From NCBI GenBank assembly GCA_046704785.1, contig JBJKRF010000012.1, positions 1 to 9,777 of the forward strand: 9,777 nt of DNA. The letters run 5' to 3'. A program made the position numbers and the translations under genes. Under the pieces are notes generated by a model. That model searched no databases, had not been told where the DNA came from, and worked only from the letters and a program-made list of their open reading frames with translations. The stretch comes from JBJKRF01 sp046704785 (GTDB lineage: Bacteria; Chloroflexota; Anaerolineae; Anaerolineales; Villigracilaceae). Below, one piece after another: positions 1 to 6,820 of this stretch (position 1 is the first letter of the stretch; every line of letters starts with the position of its first letter).

Positions 1-429
1 AACCAGCACCTCGACCACGATACGCAACAGAATCACCTGGCGCAGAACACCACCAGCGACCTGTTGTTCAAAGGTGCGCTCAAAGGGAAAAGCCGTTCCG
101 TCTGGCAGGGCATGATTTACGTTGCGCCGGGCGCTGAAAAGACCGATGGGTACCAGGCCAACCGGAATATCGTGCTCGATGAAGGTGCGCGCGCTGACTC
201 CATCCCCGGCCTGGAAATTTGCGCCGACGATGTGCGTTGTACGCACGGCGCCACGGTTGGTAAATTAGAGCAAGAGCCAATTTTCTATCTCAAATCGCGT
301 GGCATTCCGCAGAAAGAAGCTGAACGCCTGGTCGTTGAAGGATTCTTCGATCCAATCATGCGGCGTATCCCCTTTGAAGGGGTGCGCGAGCGCTTCCACC
401 AGGCCATCCTTGAGAAAATGGGCGCCTAA
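1..429 (+). CDS. sufD: SufD, Fe-S cluster assembly protein (3' part only)
   Basis: The frame is open from base 1, so this is the C-terminal 142 residues of a gene that starts outside the window. SufD partners SufB and SufC in the cytoplasmic SufBCD scaffold, where Fe-S clusters are built. The fragment shows the end of the right-handed beta-helix (TSDLLFKGAL, then IVLDEGARADSIPGLEI) followed by CTHGATVGKLE, with the conserved Cys-x-His at C80 and H82 of the visible part. The helical tail FYLKSRGIPQKEAERLVVEGF follows, then FDPIMRRIP. HGATVG is the SufD form; SufB usually has HEATTSK-like residues here, so SufD is preferred. The ATG/TTG codons near base 64 are internal, because the homology continues upstream of them. 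sufB and sufC are expected just to the left. The stop is followed by a strong hairpin. Confidence 0.93.
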   Translation, partial: NQHLDHDTQQNHLAQNTTSDLLFKGALKGKSRSVWQGMIYVAPGAEKTDGYQANRNIVLDEGARADSIPGLEICADDVRCTHGATVGKLEQEPIFYLKSRGIPQKEAERLVVEGFFDPIMRRIPFEGVRERFHQAILEKMGA

Positions 430-456
430 AGTGTCCGCTTTTCCTGCCGCGTTCGC

Positions 457-492
457 GCCTTATCCCCTGTCGAAGTCGGCAGGGGATAAGGC
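457..492 (+). terminator. strong hairpin after sufD; terminator or attenuator candidate
   Basis: A perfect 13-bp inverted repeat lies 27 nt after the sufD stop. The left arm GCCTTATCCCCTG is at 457-469 and the right arm CAGGGGATAAGGC at 480-492. The ten-base spacer can add a T-G wobble and two further G-C pairs, closing a 4-nt loop. The bases that follow (CTATTTCT) form only a poor U-tract, so complete intrinsic termination is uncertain. Partial termination or an mRNA-stabilising or processing stem is equally possible. The next gene begins 38 nt later. Confidence 0.55.
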
Positions 493-511
493 CTATTTCT
501 GGGAATCATTC

Positions 512-517
512 TATAAT
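512..517 (+). promoter_or_regulatory. possible -10 element ahead of the small ORF
   Basis: A perfect TATAAT occurs between the sufD hairpin and the next gene. No convincing -35 hexamer is found 16-18 nt upstream, and there is no extended -10 TG, so the call rests on one hexamer and its position. Transcription would begin near 524. That fits translation of the next gene from the ATG at 597 better than from the ATG at 531, whose ribosome-binding site (518-523) would lie upstream of such a start. Confidence 0.3.
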
Positions 518-530
518 AGAGGGTAGTCCT

Positions 531-890
531 ATGAAACCTGTTCGTCCGCCTGTCCCTACGGTTGGGGAAAACAAACACAATGCCCGGGGAGGTCCGATGT
601 ATTCTTATATGCGTTCGCCTGATGCCGAACTTGGCTTCGATGTAGGCGATAGTGTCGAAGCCTTTTGCGATCACGAGAAAAATGAAGAGCGTGTACGCGG
701 CTGGTTGAAAGGCATTGTTGTGCAGGTCGATAACAAGATGGTAGCCGTCCAGTTCCGCTCGAACGTTTTTCTGACCGATGGCTGGATGGTTCCTGACCGC
801 ATCCTGTGGTATCCGATGAATTCTGATCAGATTCGACACGCCGGCCAGGGAAAGAAATCTCGCGGCAAGAAAGAGATACCGGATTACTAA
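531..890 (+). CDS. small conserved-looking protein between sufD and sufS, function unknown
   Basis: This gene of 119 codons lies in the suf operon and ends 4 nt before sufS, so translation is probably coupled. I do not recognise a named family. The core, about residues 38-96, reads as a small beta-barrel: VGDSVEAFCD, then RVRGWLKGIVVQVDNKMVAVQ, then TDGWMVPDRILWYP. The alternating hydrophobic strands and conserved-looking Gly and Trp residues are reminiscent of SH3- or Tudor-like folds, which is inference only. The tail is basic (GKKSRGKKE). There is no signal peptide, membrane segment or metal-ligand cluster; the single Cys is residue 46. Start choice is open. ATG 531 has AGAGGG 7 nt upstream. 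ATG 597 (residue 23) has GGGGAGG 4 nt upstream and would give a 97-residue protein without the proline-rich, low-complexity N-terminus. Confidence 0.75.
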   Translation: MKPVRPPVPTVGENKHNARGGPMYSYMRSPDAELGFDVGDSVEAFCDHEKNEERVRGWLKGIVVQVDNKMVAVQFRSNVFLTDGWMVPDRILWYPMNSDQIRHAGQGKKSRGKKEIPDY

Positions 891-894
891 GCTC

Positions 895-2121
895 ATGGCT
901 TTCGATGTCGATAAAATTAGAGCAGAGTTTCCCATTCTTGAGCGAGAAGTGCACCCGGGTGTGAAACTCGTCTATCTGGATTCCACTGCTACGTCTCAAA
1001 AACCCGCCAGCGTGCTTGCCGCGATGGACACGTTTTATCGCCACTCGAACGCGAACATCCATCGCGGTGTGCATACCTTGGCAGAAGAATCCACGGTGTT
1101 GTACGAGCAGGCTCGTGAGAAGATTGCCAAATTCATCAACGCGGCCTCTGCCAGAGAGATCATCTATACGCGCAATACCACCGAGTCCATTAATTTAGTG
1201 GCATATACTTGGGCGCGCGCCAATCTCAAAGCAGGAGACCTGATCGTCTTGAGCGAGATGGAGCATCACAGCAACCTCGTCCCGTGGCATATTTTGGCCG
1301 CCGAACGAGGGATACGCCTTGAGTTTATTCCGGTCACGCCCGATGGGTTACTCGACCTTAATGCTTATCGCCGGCTGTTGCTGCAGAGCCCGAAGCTCGT
1401 CTCGTTCACGCACATGTCCAACGTGTTGGGTACCATCAACCCTGCAGAAGAAATCATCAGTTTGGCGCACGACGCCGGGGCGTTGACCCTGCTGGATGGG
1501 GCGCAGTCCGTTCCACATTTCAAAGTGGATGTACGCGCCCTGAACGTGGATTTCCTGGCGTTCTCGGCGCACAAGATGTGCGGACCGACGGGCATCGGCG
1601 CCTTGTACGGCAAAGCCGCACTGCTCGAAGCTATGCCACCCTTTTTGGGCGGCGGCGACATGATCCGTGAAGTCAAGCTGCGTTCTTTTCGCCCAAATTC
1701 GATTCCCTACAAATTCGAAGCGGGCACGTCGGCGATTGCGGAGACGGTCGGTTTCGGGGCCGCCTGCGATTATTTGTCTGCTGTCGGTATGGACGCGGTC
1801 GCAGCGCACGAGCACGAGATCACCGAATACGCTTTGGATCGCCTGGAGGAGATTCCCGGCGTGAAGGTATTCGGGCCGCCCGCCAATAAGAAAGGCGGGG
1901 TTGCCTCCTTTACGTTGGACGGTGTCCATCCGCATGACGCGGCCCAGATTCTGGATAGCGTCGGCGTCGCCGTGCGGGCCGGCCATCATTGCGCCCAGCC
2001 GTTGCATGAGAAGTTCGGCATCCCCGCCACGGCGCGCGCCAGTTTTTATTTATACAATACGAAGGATGAAGTAGATAGATTGGTAGATGGGATTTATAAG
2101 GTAAAAAAATACTTTGGATAA
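895..2121 (+). CDS. sufS: SufS, type II cysteine desulfurase
   Basis: A PLP enzyme of fold type I that removes sulfur from L-cysteine, giving alanine and an enzyme persulfide, and supplies the SUF assembly pathway in the cytoplasm. Length (408 residues) matches the family. Visible hallmarks are the PLP Schiff-base lysine K227 in FSAHKMCGPTGIG, H125 in EMEHHSNLVPW, D201 in LLDGAQSVPH, the catalytic C366 in RAGHHCAQPL, and R381 in the RASFYLYNT segment. The short active-site loop around C366 is the group II (SufS/CsdA) type, not IscS/NifS. ATG 895 was chosen because the homology begins at once (FDVDKIRAEFPIL); its Shine-Dalgarno is weak, consistent with coupling to the preceding ORF. SufU, two genes downstream, is the likely sulfur acceptor. 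The last ~80 bases are AT-rich, like the following gene. Confidence 0.97.
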   Translation: MAFDVDKIRAEFPILEREVHPGVKLVYLDSTATSQKPASVLAAMDTFYRHSNANIHRGVHTLAEESTVLYEQAREKIAKFINAASAREIIYTRNTTESINLVAYTWARANLKAGDLIVLSEMEHHSNLVPWHILAAERGIRLEFIPVTPDGLLDLNAYRRLLLQSPKLVSFTHMSNVLGTINPAEEIISLAHDAGALTLLDGAQSVPHFKVDVRALNVDFLAFSAHKMCGPTGIGALYGKAALLEAMPPFLGGGDMIREVKLRSFRPNSIPYKFEAGTSAIAETVGFGAACDYLSAVGMDAVAAHEHEITEYALDRLEEIPGVKVFGPPANKKGGVASFTLDGVHPHDAAQILDSVGVAVRAGHHCAQPLHEKFGIPATARASFYLYNTKDEVDRLVDGIYKVKKYFG

Positions 2122-3651
2122 GATTCAAGGTTATATAGAACAATTGGACAAACGGTTTGTCCGAATTTTCATTATACTGCTTGCTACTACGTTGGCATTG
2201 TTGCCGGTCAGTCCTCTGGTCATGTCATATGCAAGTCGGGATTCAGGCGTTTTTCTATATGTGGGTTGGAGAATTTTGCATGGCGAGGTTCCCTATCTGA
2301 ATGTTTGGGATCATAAGACTCCCATTATCTTTTTTTTGGATGCCCTTGGGATTCTTCTTACTCCTAATTCGCTATGGGGTGTTTGGCTGGTCGAATGGCT
2401 TTCTCTGGCTATTGCTGTTTGGTTTACTTATAAATTGCTCAAATCACTTTTTGGATTCTACCCCACGTTTGTTGTTCTATTGATTTTGTTGGTAAGCTTT
2501 ACTATCACATTGGCAGGTGGAAATTTGACGGAGGAATACACCCTGCCTTTTCAATTTCTTTCCCTCTATTTGTTTCTGCGACAATTACGTCAGCCTGCCC
2601 GTTGGCATTTTTTTGCTTTGGGGCTGGTTGCTGCCTTAGCCTTTTTGATTCGCCAAAACTCTATTGCCTTAATACTTGCAATAGTTATATCGATTTTTAT
2701 TATGCATGTTCGAAGCGGCGAATGGAAATCATTATTGTTGGAGTATTTGCAAATGGCACTTGGAGCCTTGGTGCCAATCGCAATAGTCCTGCTATATTTT
2801 GCCCGAGTCAGTGGAGGACTGGCTGCATTTTGGAATGCCGCTTTTGTCTATAATTTTGTTTATTCAGGTGAAAGGACACTGGCCGATCGCGTTTATTCTA
2901 TTCAACATGGCTTTGAGTGGCTTGGACAAACTGGATTATCTCAGTTGGCGCTTTTGGGGTGCCTTTTCTGCATCTTCTGGTTGGTTAGAAAACCACAGAC
3001 ATCAAAGCCTATACTTCACTTTATGTGGACATGTATTCTAGCTATGCCATTAGAAGTTTTGTTTGTTAGTATTACTGGCAGACCACGTATCCCTTATTAC
3101 CTTACTTTCCTTCCAATTTTTTCTATTTTTGCCGCATTTTTGGTGTGGAGACTGAAACTTTTTGTCAGGGAAAAATATACGCCCAAAATTTTTTTTGGGC
3201 TTGGATTGGTGGCTTTGATAGTCTGTAGTGCATTTTTGGCTCCCGATTATGTTAATGCTACCAAGTCTTACCATCTTGTCTTGGATTCGAATAATGCTGT
3301 TAAGTATATTCAGGCAAATACATCCCCAGATGATTATGTGTTGATGTGGGGAGCTGAAACAACCGTTAATTTTTTGCCCGTAGGCGTAGTCCTTCGCGCT
3401 TTGTTTATCAGTATCCCCTCTATCGACCTGAGTATGCGGGTACGCGACTTTACGAGGAATTTTTACAAGACATCCTTAAGAATAAACCGAAATTGATTAT
3501 TGTTACGACGGGTGGAGGAAAAATTCCACGCAGTTTTGGAAGTACATCGGACGTCACTGATGATATGATTAAGAAAATAAGGAATTTGTATTATAAAAAA
3601 GACCGCTTGGGCGAGTGGGTTGTTTTTGAGCGTATACAAGATTCTCCATAG
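2114..3651 (+). pseudogene. GT39-like membrane glycosyltransferase GT-A, frameshifted near its 3' end
   Basis: A polytopic membrane protein of the GT-C fold (ArnT/PMT-like, GT39-type). Such enzymes transfer sugars from polyprenyl-phosphate donors on the outer face of the membrane; donor and acceptor are unknown here. The first external loop has SRDSGVFLYVGWRILHGE at residues 41-58, with D43 as the candidate catalytic acid, followed by many hydrophobic helices. The original frame stops at 3496 after 460 codons, the last ~40 unlike the paralogue at 4109-5680. Homology resumes in the next frame from about 3376 (ARRRSPSRFVYQYPLY, then ILKNKPKLIIVT) to a TAG at 3649-3651. One extra T in the T-run 3370-3375 would restore about 512 residues; the paralogue has 523. 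The start is uncertain: TTG 2114 overlaps the sufS end by 8 nt and has only AAGG 12 nt upstream. Sampled lines are about 35-42% G+C, far below the neighbours. Confidence 0.85.
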
Positions 3652-3741
3652 AATCGAATTGCGTCTGTGTTGAACAGGGCATAGGTACCTTTTGTTCAGT
3701 ACAACAATCATAATCTTGTTGGGTAAAGATAAAGAGTAGAT

Positions 3742-4137
3742 ATGGACGACTTATATCGCGAAGTAATTCTCGAACACTATAAAAATCCGGAATATCGTGG
3801 CAAACTCGATCCGCACGATATTGCCTTTGAAGACAGCAACCCTTTATGCGGCGATCACATCGAAATTACGCTGAACGTCACGCAGGATGGGCGGGTTTCC
3901 GACGCGCGTTTCGACGGTCATGGTTGCGCCATTTCGCAGGCTTCGGCCGATCTGCTGGTCGAGGCCATCATCGGGAAATCGTTGGAGGATATTAAAAAAT
4001 TAACAAAACAGGATATTTTGGATCTGTTGGGTATTGAGCTCGGGCCGGTGCGGTTGAAGTGTGCTTTACTTTCGCTCAAGGTGCTAAAGGCGGGAGTCTA
4101 CGGTTTGGGTGAAGCCGGTGACGATCTGGTGGAATAA
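3742..4137 (+). CDS. sufU: SufU-type Fe-S scaffold / sulfur acceptor
   Basis: A 131-residue member of the IscU/SufU family. In the SufU branch it accepts persulfide sulfur from SufS through a zinc site and passes it to SufBCD. Visible ligands are C36 and D38 in NPLCGDH, C62 in GHGCAISQAS, and C107 in RLKCALLSLK. The residue before the last Cys is Lys, as in SufU, where IscU has His. It is shorter than Bacillus-type SufU (about 147 residues) because the insertion between the second and third Cys is missing; the C62-C107 distance is close to IscU spacing. ATG 3742 fits the family start (MDDLYREVILEHYKNP) and has AAAGAG 5 nt upstream. It lies 90 nt after GT-A, and the next gene begins inside its 3' end. 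Base composition is normal for the window, unlike GT-A. Confidence 0.95.
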   Translation: MDDLYREVILEHYKNPEYRGKLDPHDIAFEDSNPLCGDHIEITLNVTQDGRVSDARFDGHGCAISQASADLLVEAIIGKSLEDIKKLTKQDILDLLGIELGPVRLKCALLSLKVLKAGVYGLGEAGDDLVE

Positions 4138-5680
4138 GCTACGCAGCGCCACACATTTTGTAAAAGTTGCCAAAGCGCGCGTCTTCGCAGCGCTCGAAGC
4201 GCTTTTGCTGTTTTGCCTGACGCAGGTGGTTCTTTTTCCGTTCAGCCCGGCAGGTCAACCTTTTCCGTCACGTGATTCGGGGGTCTTTTTGTATGTCGGT
4301 TGGCGGATTCTGCACGGCGAATTCCCCTATCTGAACGTCTGGGATCACAAACCGCCGGCAGTCTATTACCTCGATGCGCTTGGTGTTGCCCTGACGCCGT
4401 CTTCCACCTGGGGCGTCTGGCTGCTGGAGGCCCTTCTCCTGCTGGCGGCGGCGTTCCTGTGCTATGGGCTGGTCAAACGCCTGTTCGGCCTGTTCCCTGC
4501 GCTGTTGGTGTCCTTCTTCTGGTTATTGACGCTGGTGTACATCCTCGCGGGCGGCAACCTGACGGAGGAATATCCGCTGGCTTTTCAGTTCGCGGTCTTG
4601 TGGCTGTTTTACGAGTCGGAAAAGCGCGGACACTATGGCTGGCGCGGATTTCTGATCGGCGCTGCAAGCGGGATTATTTTCTTTACGCGTCAGACCTCGA
4701 TTGGGGTGGCGCTGGCGATTGGTATTTATCTGGTCGCCTCGCGCTTGTGGAAGCGGGATTTCCGCAAGCTGTTGGCCGACTCGGCCCCCATTCTTTTTGG
4801 TGGATTGCTGGTTACTGCAATCATTGCTGTTTATTTTAAAATGCATGGCGCGTTGGGCCAGATGTGGCTCGACGCCTTCCGTTACAATTTCTACTATTCC
4901 GGTGAGCGCAATACCGCTGACCGCCTGGCTGCCTTGCTGAAAGGCATGGATTTTCTGGCTAACGCCGGCCTGGCCCAGCTTTCCATGTTTGGATGGGCGG
5001 CCAGCCTTGTGATTTTGCTCTTTAAACGGGAAAAATTATCGGCGCCGATGCAGGCTTTCTTGTGGATGGCGGTCATCGACTTACCCATCGAGATTGCTTT
5101 GGTCAGCGTAGGAGGCCGTCCGCGCGCGCCGTATTTCATCGCCCTGTTGCCTATTTTCGCGGTGCTGGCCGGGAAAACGCTGGGAATGCTGTTCGACTCC
5201 CTCGCGCAGAATGGCCTGCCGCGGGTCGGCGGAGCGCTGGTCACTTTGGTGATGGTGCTCACCCTCGGCGCAGTAGTCTATAATGATTACCTTGAACTCT
5301 CTGCCAGCAATCCATCCCAACAAGCGTTTAGCGTCGTCCGTTATATCGACCAGAATACCCAACCGTCGGATACCGTTTTGATGTGGGGCGCCGAGACGGC
5401 CTACAATTTTGTGGCCCGGCGCGCCAGCCCGACGCGTTTTGTCTATCAGTTTGACCTGTACAAATATGCCGATCGTAACAATACGACCGAGTTCGTGGAC
5501 GACATTTTGACCAAAAAGCCGAAGTTGATTATCATTACCGCCGGGCCGGATAAGTTGAATGAAAGACGCTTCGTGTATCAGTCTGCGGAGATCAGCGCAA
5601 AGATGGCGCAGGTGCGCGGAATGTACACGGAAGTCGGAAAGGTAGGCGGCTGGCCGGTCTACCTTTACAACGGACAATAA
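4109..5680 (+). CDS. GT39-like membrane glycosyltransferase GT-B (intact paralogue)
   Basis: A full-length 523-residue polytopic membrane protein of the GT39/ArnT-PMT type (GT-C fold), presumably using a lipid-linked sugar at the outer membrane face; substrate unknown. After the first helix (about 27-46), the first external loop carries SRDSGVFLYVGWRILHGE (54-71), PYLNVWDHKPP and LDALG. D56 is the candidate catalytic acid. About ten further hydrophobic segments follow, then a soluble C-terminal domain after about residue 400 (VLMWGAETAYNF, RFVYQFDLY, PKLIIITAGP). Over S54-P83 it matches GT-A at 28 of 30 positions, so the two are paralogues. The annotated GTG start overlaps the last 29 nt of sufU, with GGGAG 12 nt upstream; a later GTG such as 4118 is possible. 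Sampled G+C is about 65%, against about 40% for GT-A. The stop lies 2-8 nt before the Rieske gene. Confidence 0.9.
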   Translation: MKPVTIWWNKLRSATHFVKVAKARVFAALEALLLFCLTQVVLFPFSPAGQPFPSRDSGVFLYVGWRILHGEFPYLNVWDHKPPAVYYLDALGVALTPSSTWGVWLLEALLLLAAAFLCYGLVKRLFGLFPALLVSFFWLLTLVYILAGGNLTEEYPLAFQFAVLWLFYESEKRGHYGWRGFLIGAASGIIFFTRQTSIGVALAIGIYLVASRLWKRDFRKLLADSAPILFGGLLVTAIIAVYFKMHGALGQMWLDAFRYNFYYSGERNTADRLAALLKGMDFLANAGLAQLSMFGWAASLVILLFKREKLSAPMQAFLWMAVIDLPIEIALVSVGGRPRAPYFIALLPIFAVLAGKTLGMLFDSLAQNGLPRVGGALVTLVMVLTLGAVVYNDYLELSASNPSQQAFSVVRYIDQNTQPSDTVLMWGAETAYNFVARRASPTRFVYQFDLYKYADRNNTTEFVDDILTKKPKLIIITAGPDKLNERRFVYQSAEISAKMAQVRGMYTEVGKVGGWPVYLYNGQ

Positions 5681-5688
5681 GGATGGAA

Positions 5689-6033
5689 ATGTTCAATTAC
5701 ACCAAACTGGATGAGTCAAAGGTCGAATATTTCGAGATCGGCCCGGCAGACTTGCCAAACGGCGAGCGCCTGTTTGTGGAGATCGGGGAACGGCCTATTG
5801 TGGTTTTCAACATTGCCGGACAGTATTTCGCAGTGGGCGACGTATGCACCCACGACGATGGGCCGCTGGGCGATGGCGATCTGGAAGACTATCACATCGT
5901 CTGCCCACGGCACGGTGCGGAATTTGACGTGCGTACAGGCCAGGTGGTGATGATGCCGGCTGTGGTGGATATTCCGGCCTACCCACTAAAGATCGAAAAT
6001 GAGACCCTTTTTATTGGGGTCCCGAAGGAGTAA
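5689..6033 (+). CDS. small Rieske [2Fe-2S] ferredoxin-like protein
   Basis: A 114-residue soluble Rieske protein. Cluster ligands are C53 and H55 in CTHDDGPL, and C72 and H75 in CPRHGAEF; the 16-residue gap and the following RTG are typical of ferredoxin components of the dioxygenase type. No signal peptide or membrane anchor is seen, so it is cytoplasmic. Rieske proteins of this size are often encoded beside SUF genes, where they are thought to be an electron carrier or a client of the machinery; no oxygenase partner is visible here. ATG 5689 was preferred because AAGGA (5679-5683) sits 5 nt upstream. The ATG at 5683, two codons earlier, abuts that site and is less likely. It is last in the + strand operon, and its final 23 bp overlap the tail of the opposing gene. 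Confidence 0.93.
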   Translation: MFNYTKLDESKVEYFEIGPADLPNGERLFVEIGERPIVVFNIAGQYFAVGDVCTHDDGPLGDGDLEDYHIVCPRHGAEFDVRTGQVVMMPAVVDIPAYPLKIENETLFIGVPKE

Positions 6034-6820
6034 TTTGTAGCGCTTCTTGTGCGGTTTGCTCATTAAGCGTTTCGATCCCGCGACGATAGGCCTCGCCGAA
6101 GGCGACCGCGGCCACCAGGGAAATGTAAGTTCCAATGAGGAACAGCAGAACGGGGACAATGATGCATAGAATGACTGTGAAGTAGAATATCTCCAAAACG
6201 AAGAGCGTCGCCGCGTAGATGCCCAGGACGAGCGCTAGCGCTGTAAAGAACCCCGCCAGGTTTGCCCGCAGGATGCGCCACCATTCGCCAAACTTGAACG
6301 CCGCAGCGAACGAATCTGTGGCGACGACATGACTGATGATCACCGGGAGGAAGACCCAGGTCAACAAACTCAAGAGAAAGCCAATGGCAATGATTGCCGT
6401 CCCGCCCAGCGAACCGATGAGTTGCACGGCGAGGGCTTTGTCGATTGTGGCGGGATTATTATTTGAGGACTGAGACAGCAGGCTGAGAAAACTGGAGCCC
6501 ATTAAAGCGATGTAGCCACCAATGAGGATCACGAAGCTCGGTAACAGGTAGATAAGCATGGCTGCCCATACCTTAAAGCCTCTTGCGAGAAAACTGCTCC
6601 AATCGACCCATTCCGGGAGTTGCGGATTCTCCTCGCCATCGATCACGGCGCGCATGGGCGCCATCGTGTATCCCAAGACCACAAGGCCCGGCAGGATGGG
6701 GATAATGAAGCCTGCCAGACTGACCAACACCGCAATCGCCAGCTTGGTTTGCCATCTGGGGCCCTTGAACGGAAAAGTTAAAATGGGTTGAATACCGTTG
6801 AGCGAAAGCGTACGTTGCAT
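6011..6820 (-). CDS. DUF4013-like integral membrane protein
   Basis: A 269-residue polytopic membrane protein resembling DUF4013 proteins, which have no settled function. The N-terminus has a typical signature: a short amphipathic start, PILTFPFKGPRWQTK, a helix at about 26-53 rich in Gly and Pro, then MRAVIDGEENPQLPEW. Further hydrophobic segments lie at about 83-107, 136-164, 186-207 and 209-238. The end, AFGEAYRRGIETL and a polar tail, is probably cytoplasmic. ATG at 6820 (- strand) was chosen because GGAGG lies 7 nt upstream (6828-6832), although the frame stays open to 6931 with an unsupported 37-residue extension. It lies 228 nt downstream of the kinase-like gene on the same strand and may have its own promoter. 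It converges on the Rieske gene with a 23-bp overlap. Family call from memory of the pattern. Confidence 0.8.
   Translation of the reverse strand: MQRTLSLNGIQPILTFPFKGPRWQTKLAIAVLVSLAGFIIPILPGLVVLGYTMAPMRAVIDGEENPQLPEWVDWSSFLARGFKVWAAMLIYLLPSFVILIGGYIALMGSSFLSLLSQSSNNNPATIDKALAVQLIGSLGGTAIIAIGFLLSLLTWVFLPVIISHVVATDSFAAAFKFGEWWRILRANLAGFFTALALVLGIYAATLFVLEIFYFTVILCIIVPVLLFLIGTYISLVAAVAFGEAYRRGIETLNEQTAQEALQITPSGPQ

Noticed and set aside
1348..2007. Long antisense open frame (219 codons) opposite sufS
   Set aside because: It lies wholly opposite the well-supported sufS gene, its translation shows no family motif, and such frames are common opposite GC-rich genes.
3640..3655. Six-bp hairpin GATTCT/AGAATC over the restored GT-A stop
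   Set aside because: The stem is short, AT-rich and not followed by a T-run, so it is not called a terminator.
3670..3714. Possible promoter for sufU (TTGAAC at 3670 and CATAAT at 3709)
   Set aside because: The spacing between the boxes is 33 nt and neither has a partner at 16-18 nt, so this 90-nt spacer gives no convincing promoter.
5081..5677. Antisense open frame (198 codons) opposite GT-B
   Set aside because: Shadow of the intact glycosyltransferase gene; Arg-, Gly- and His-rich translation with no recognisable domain.
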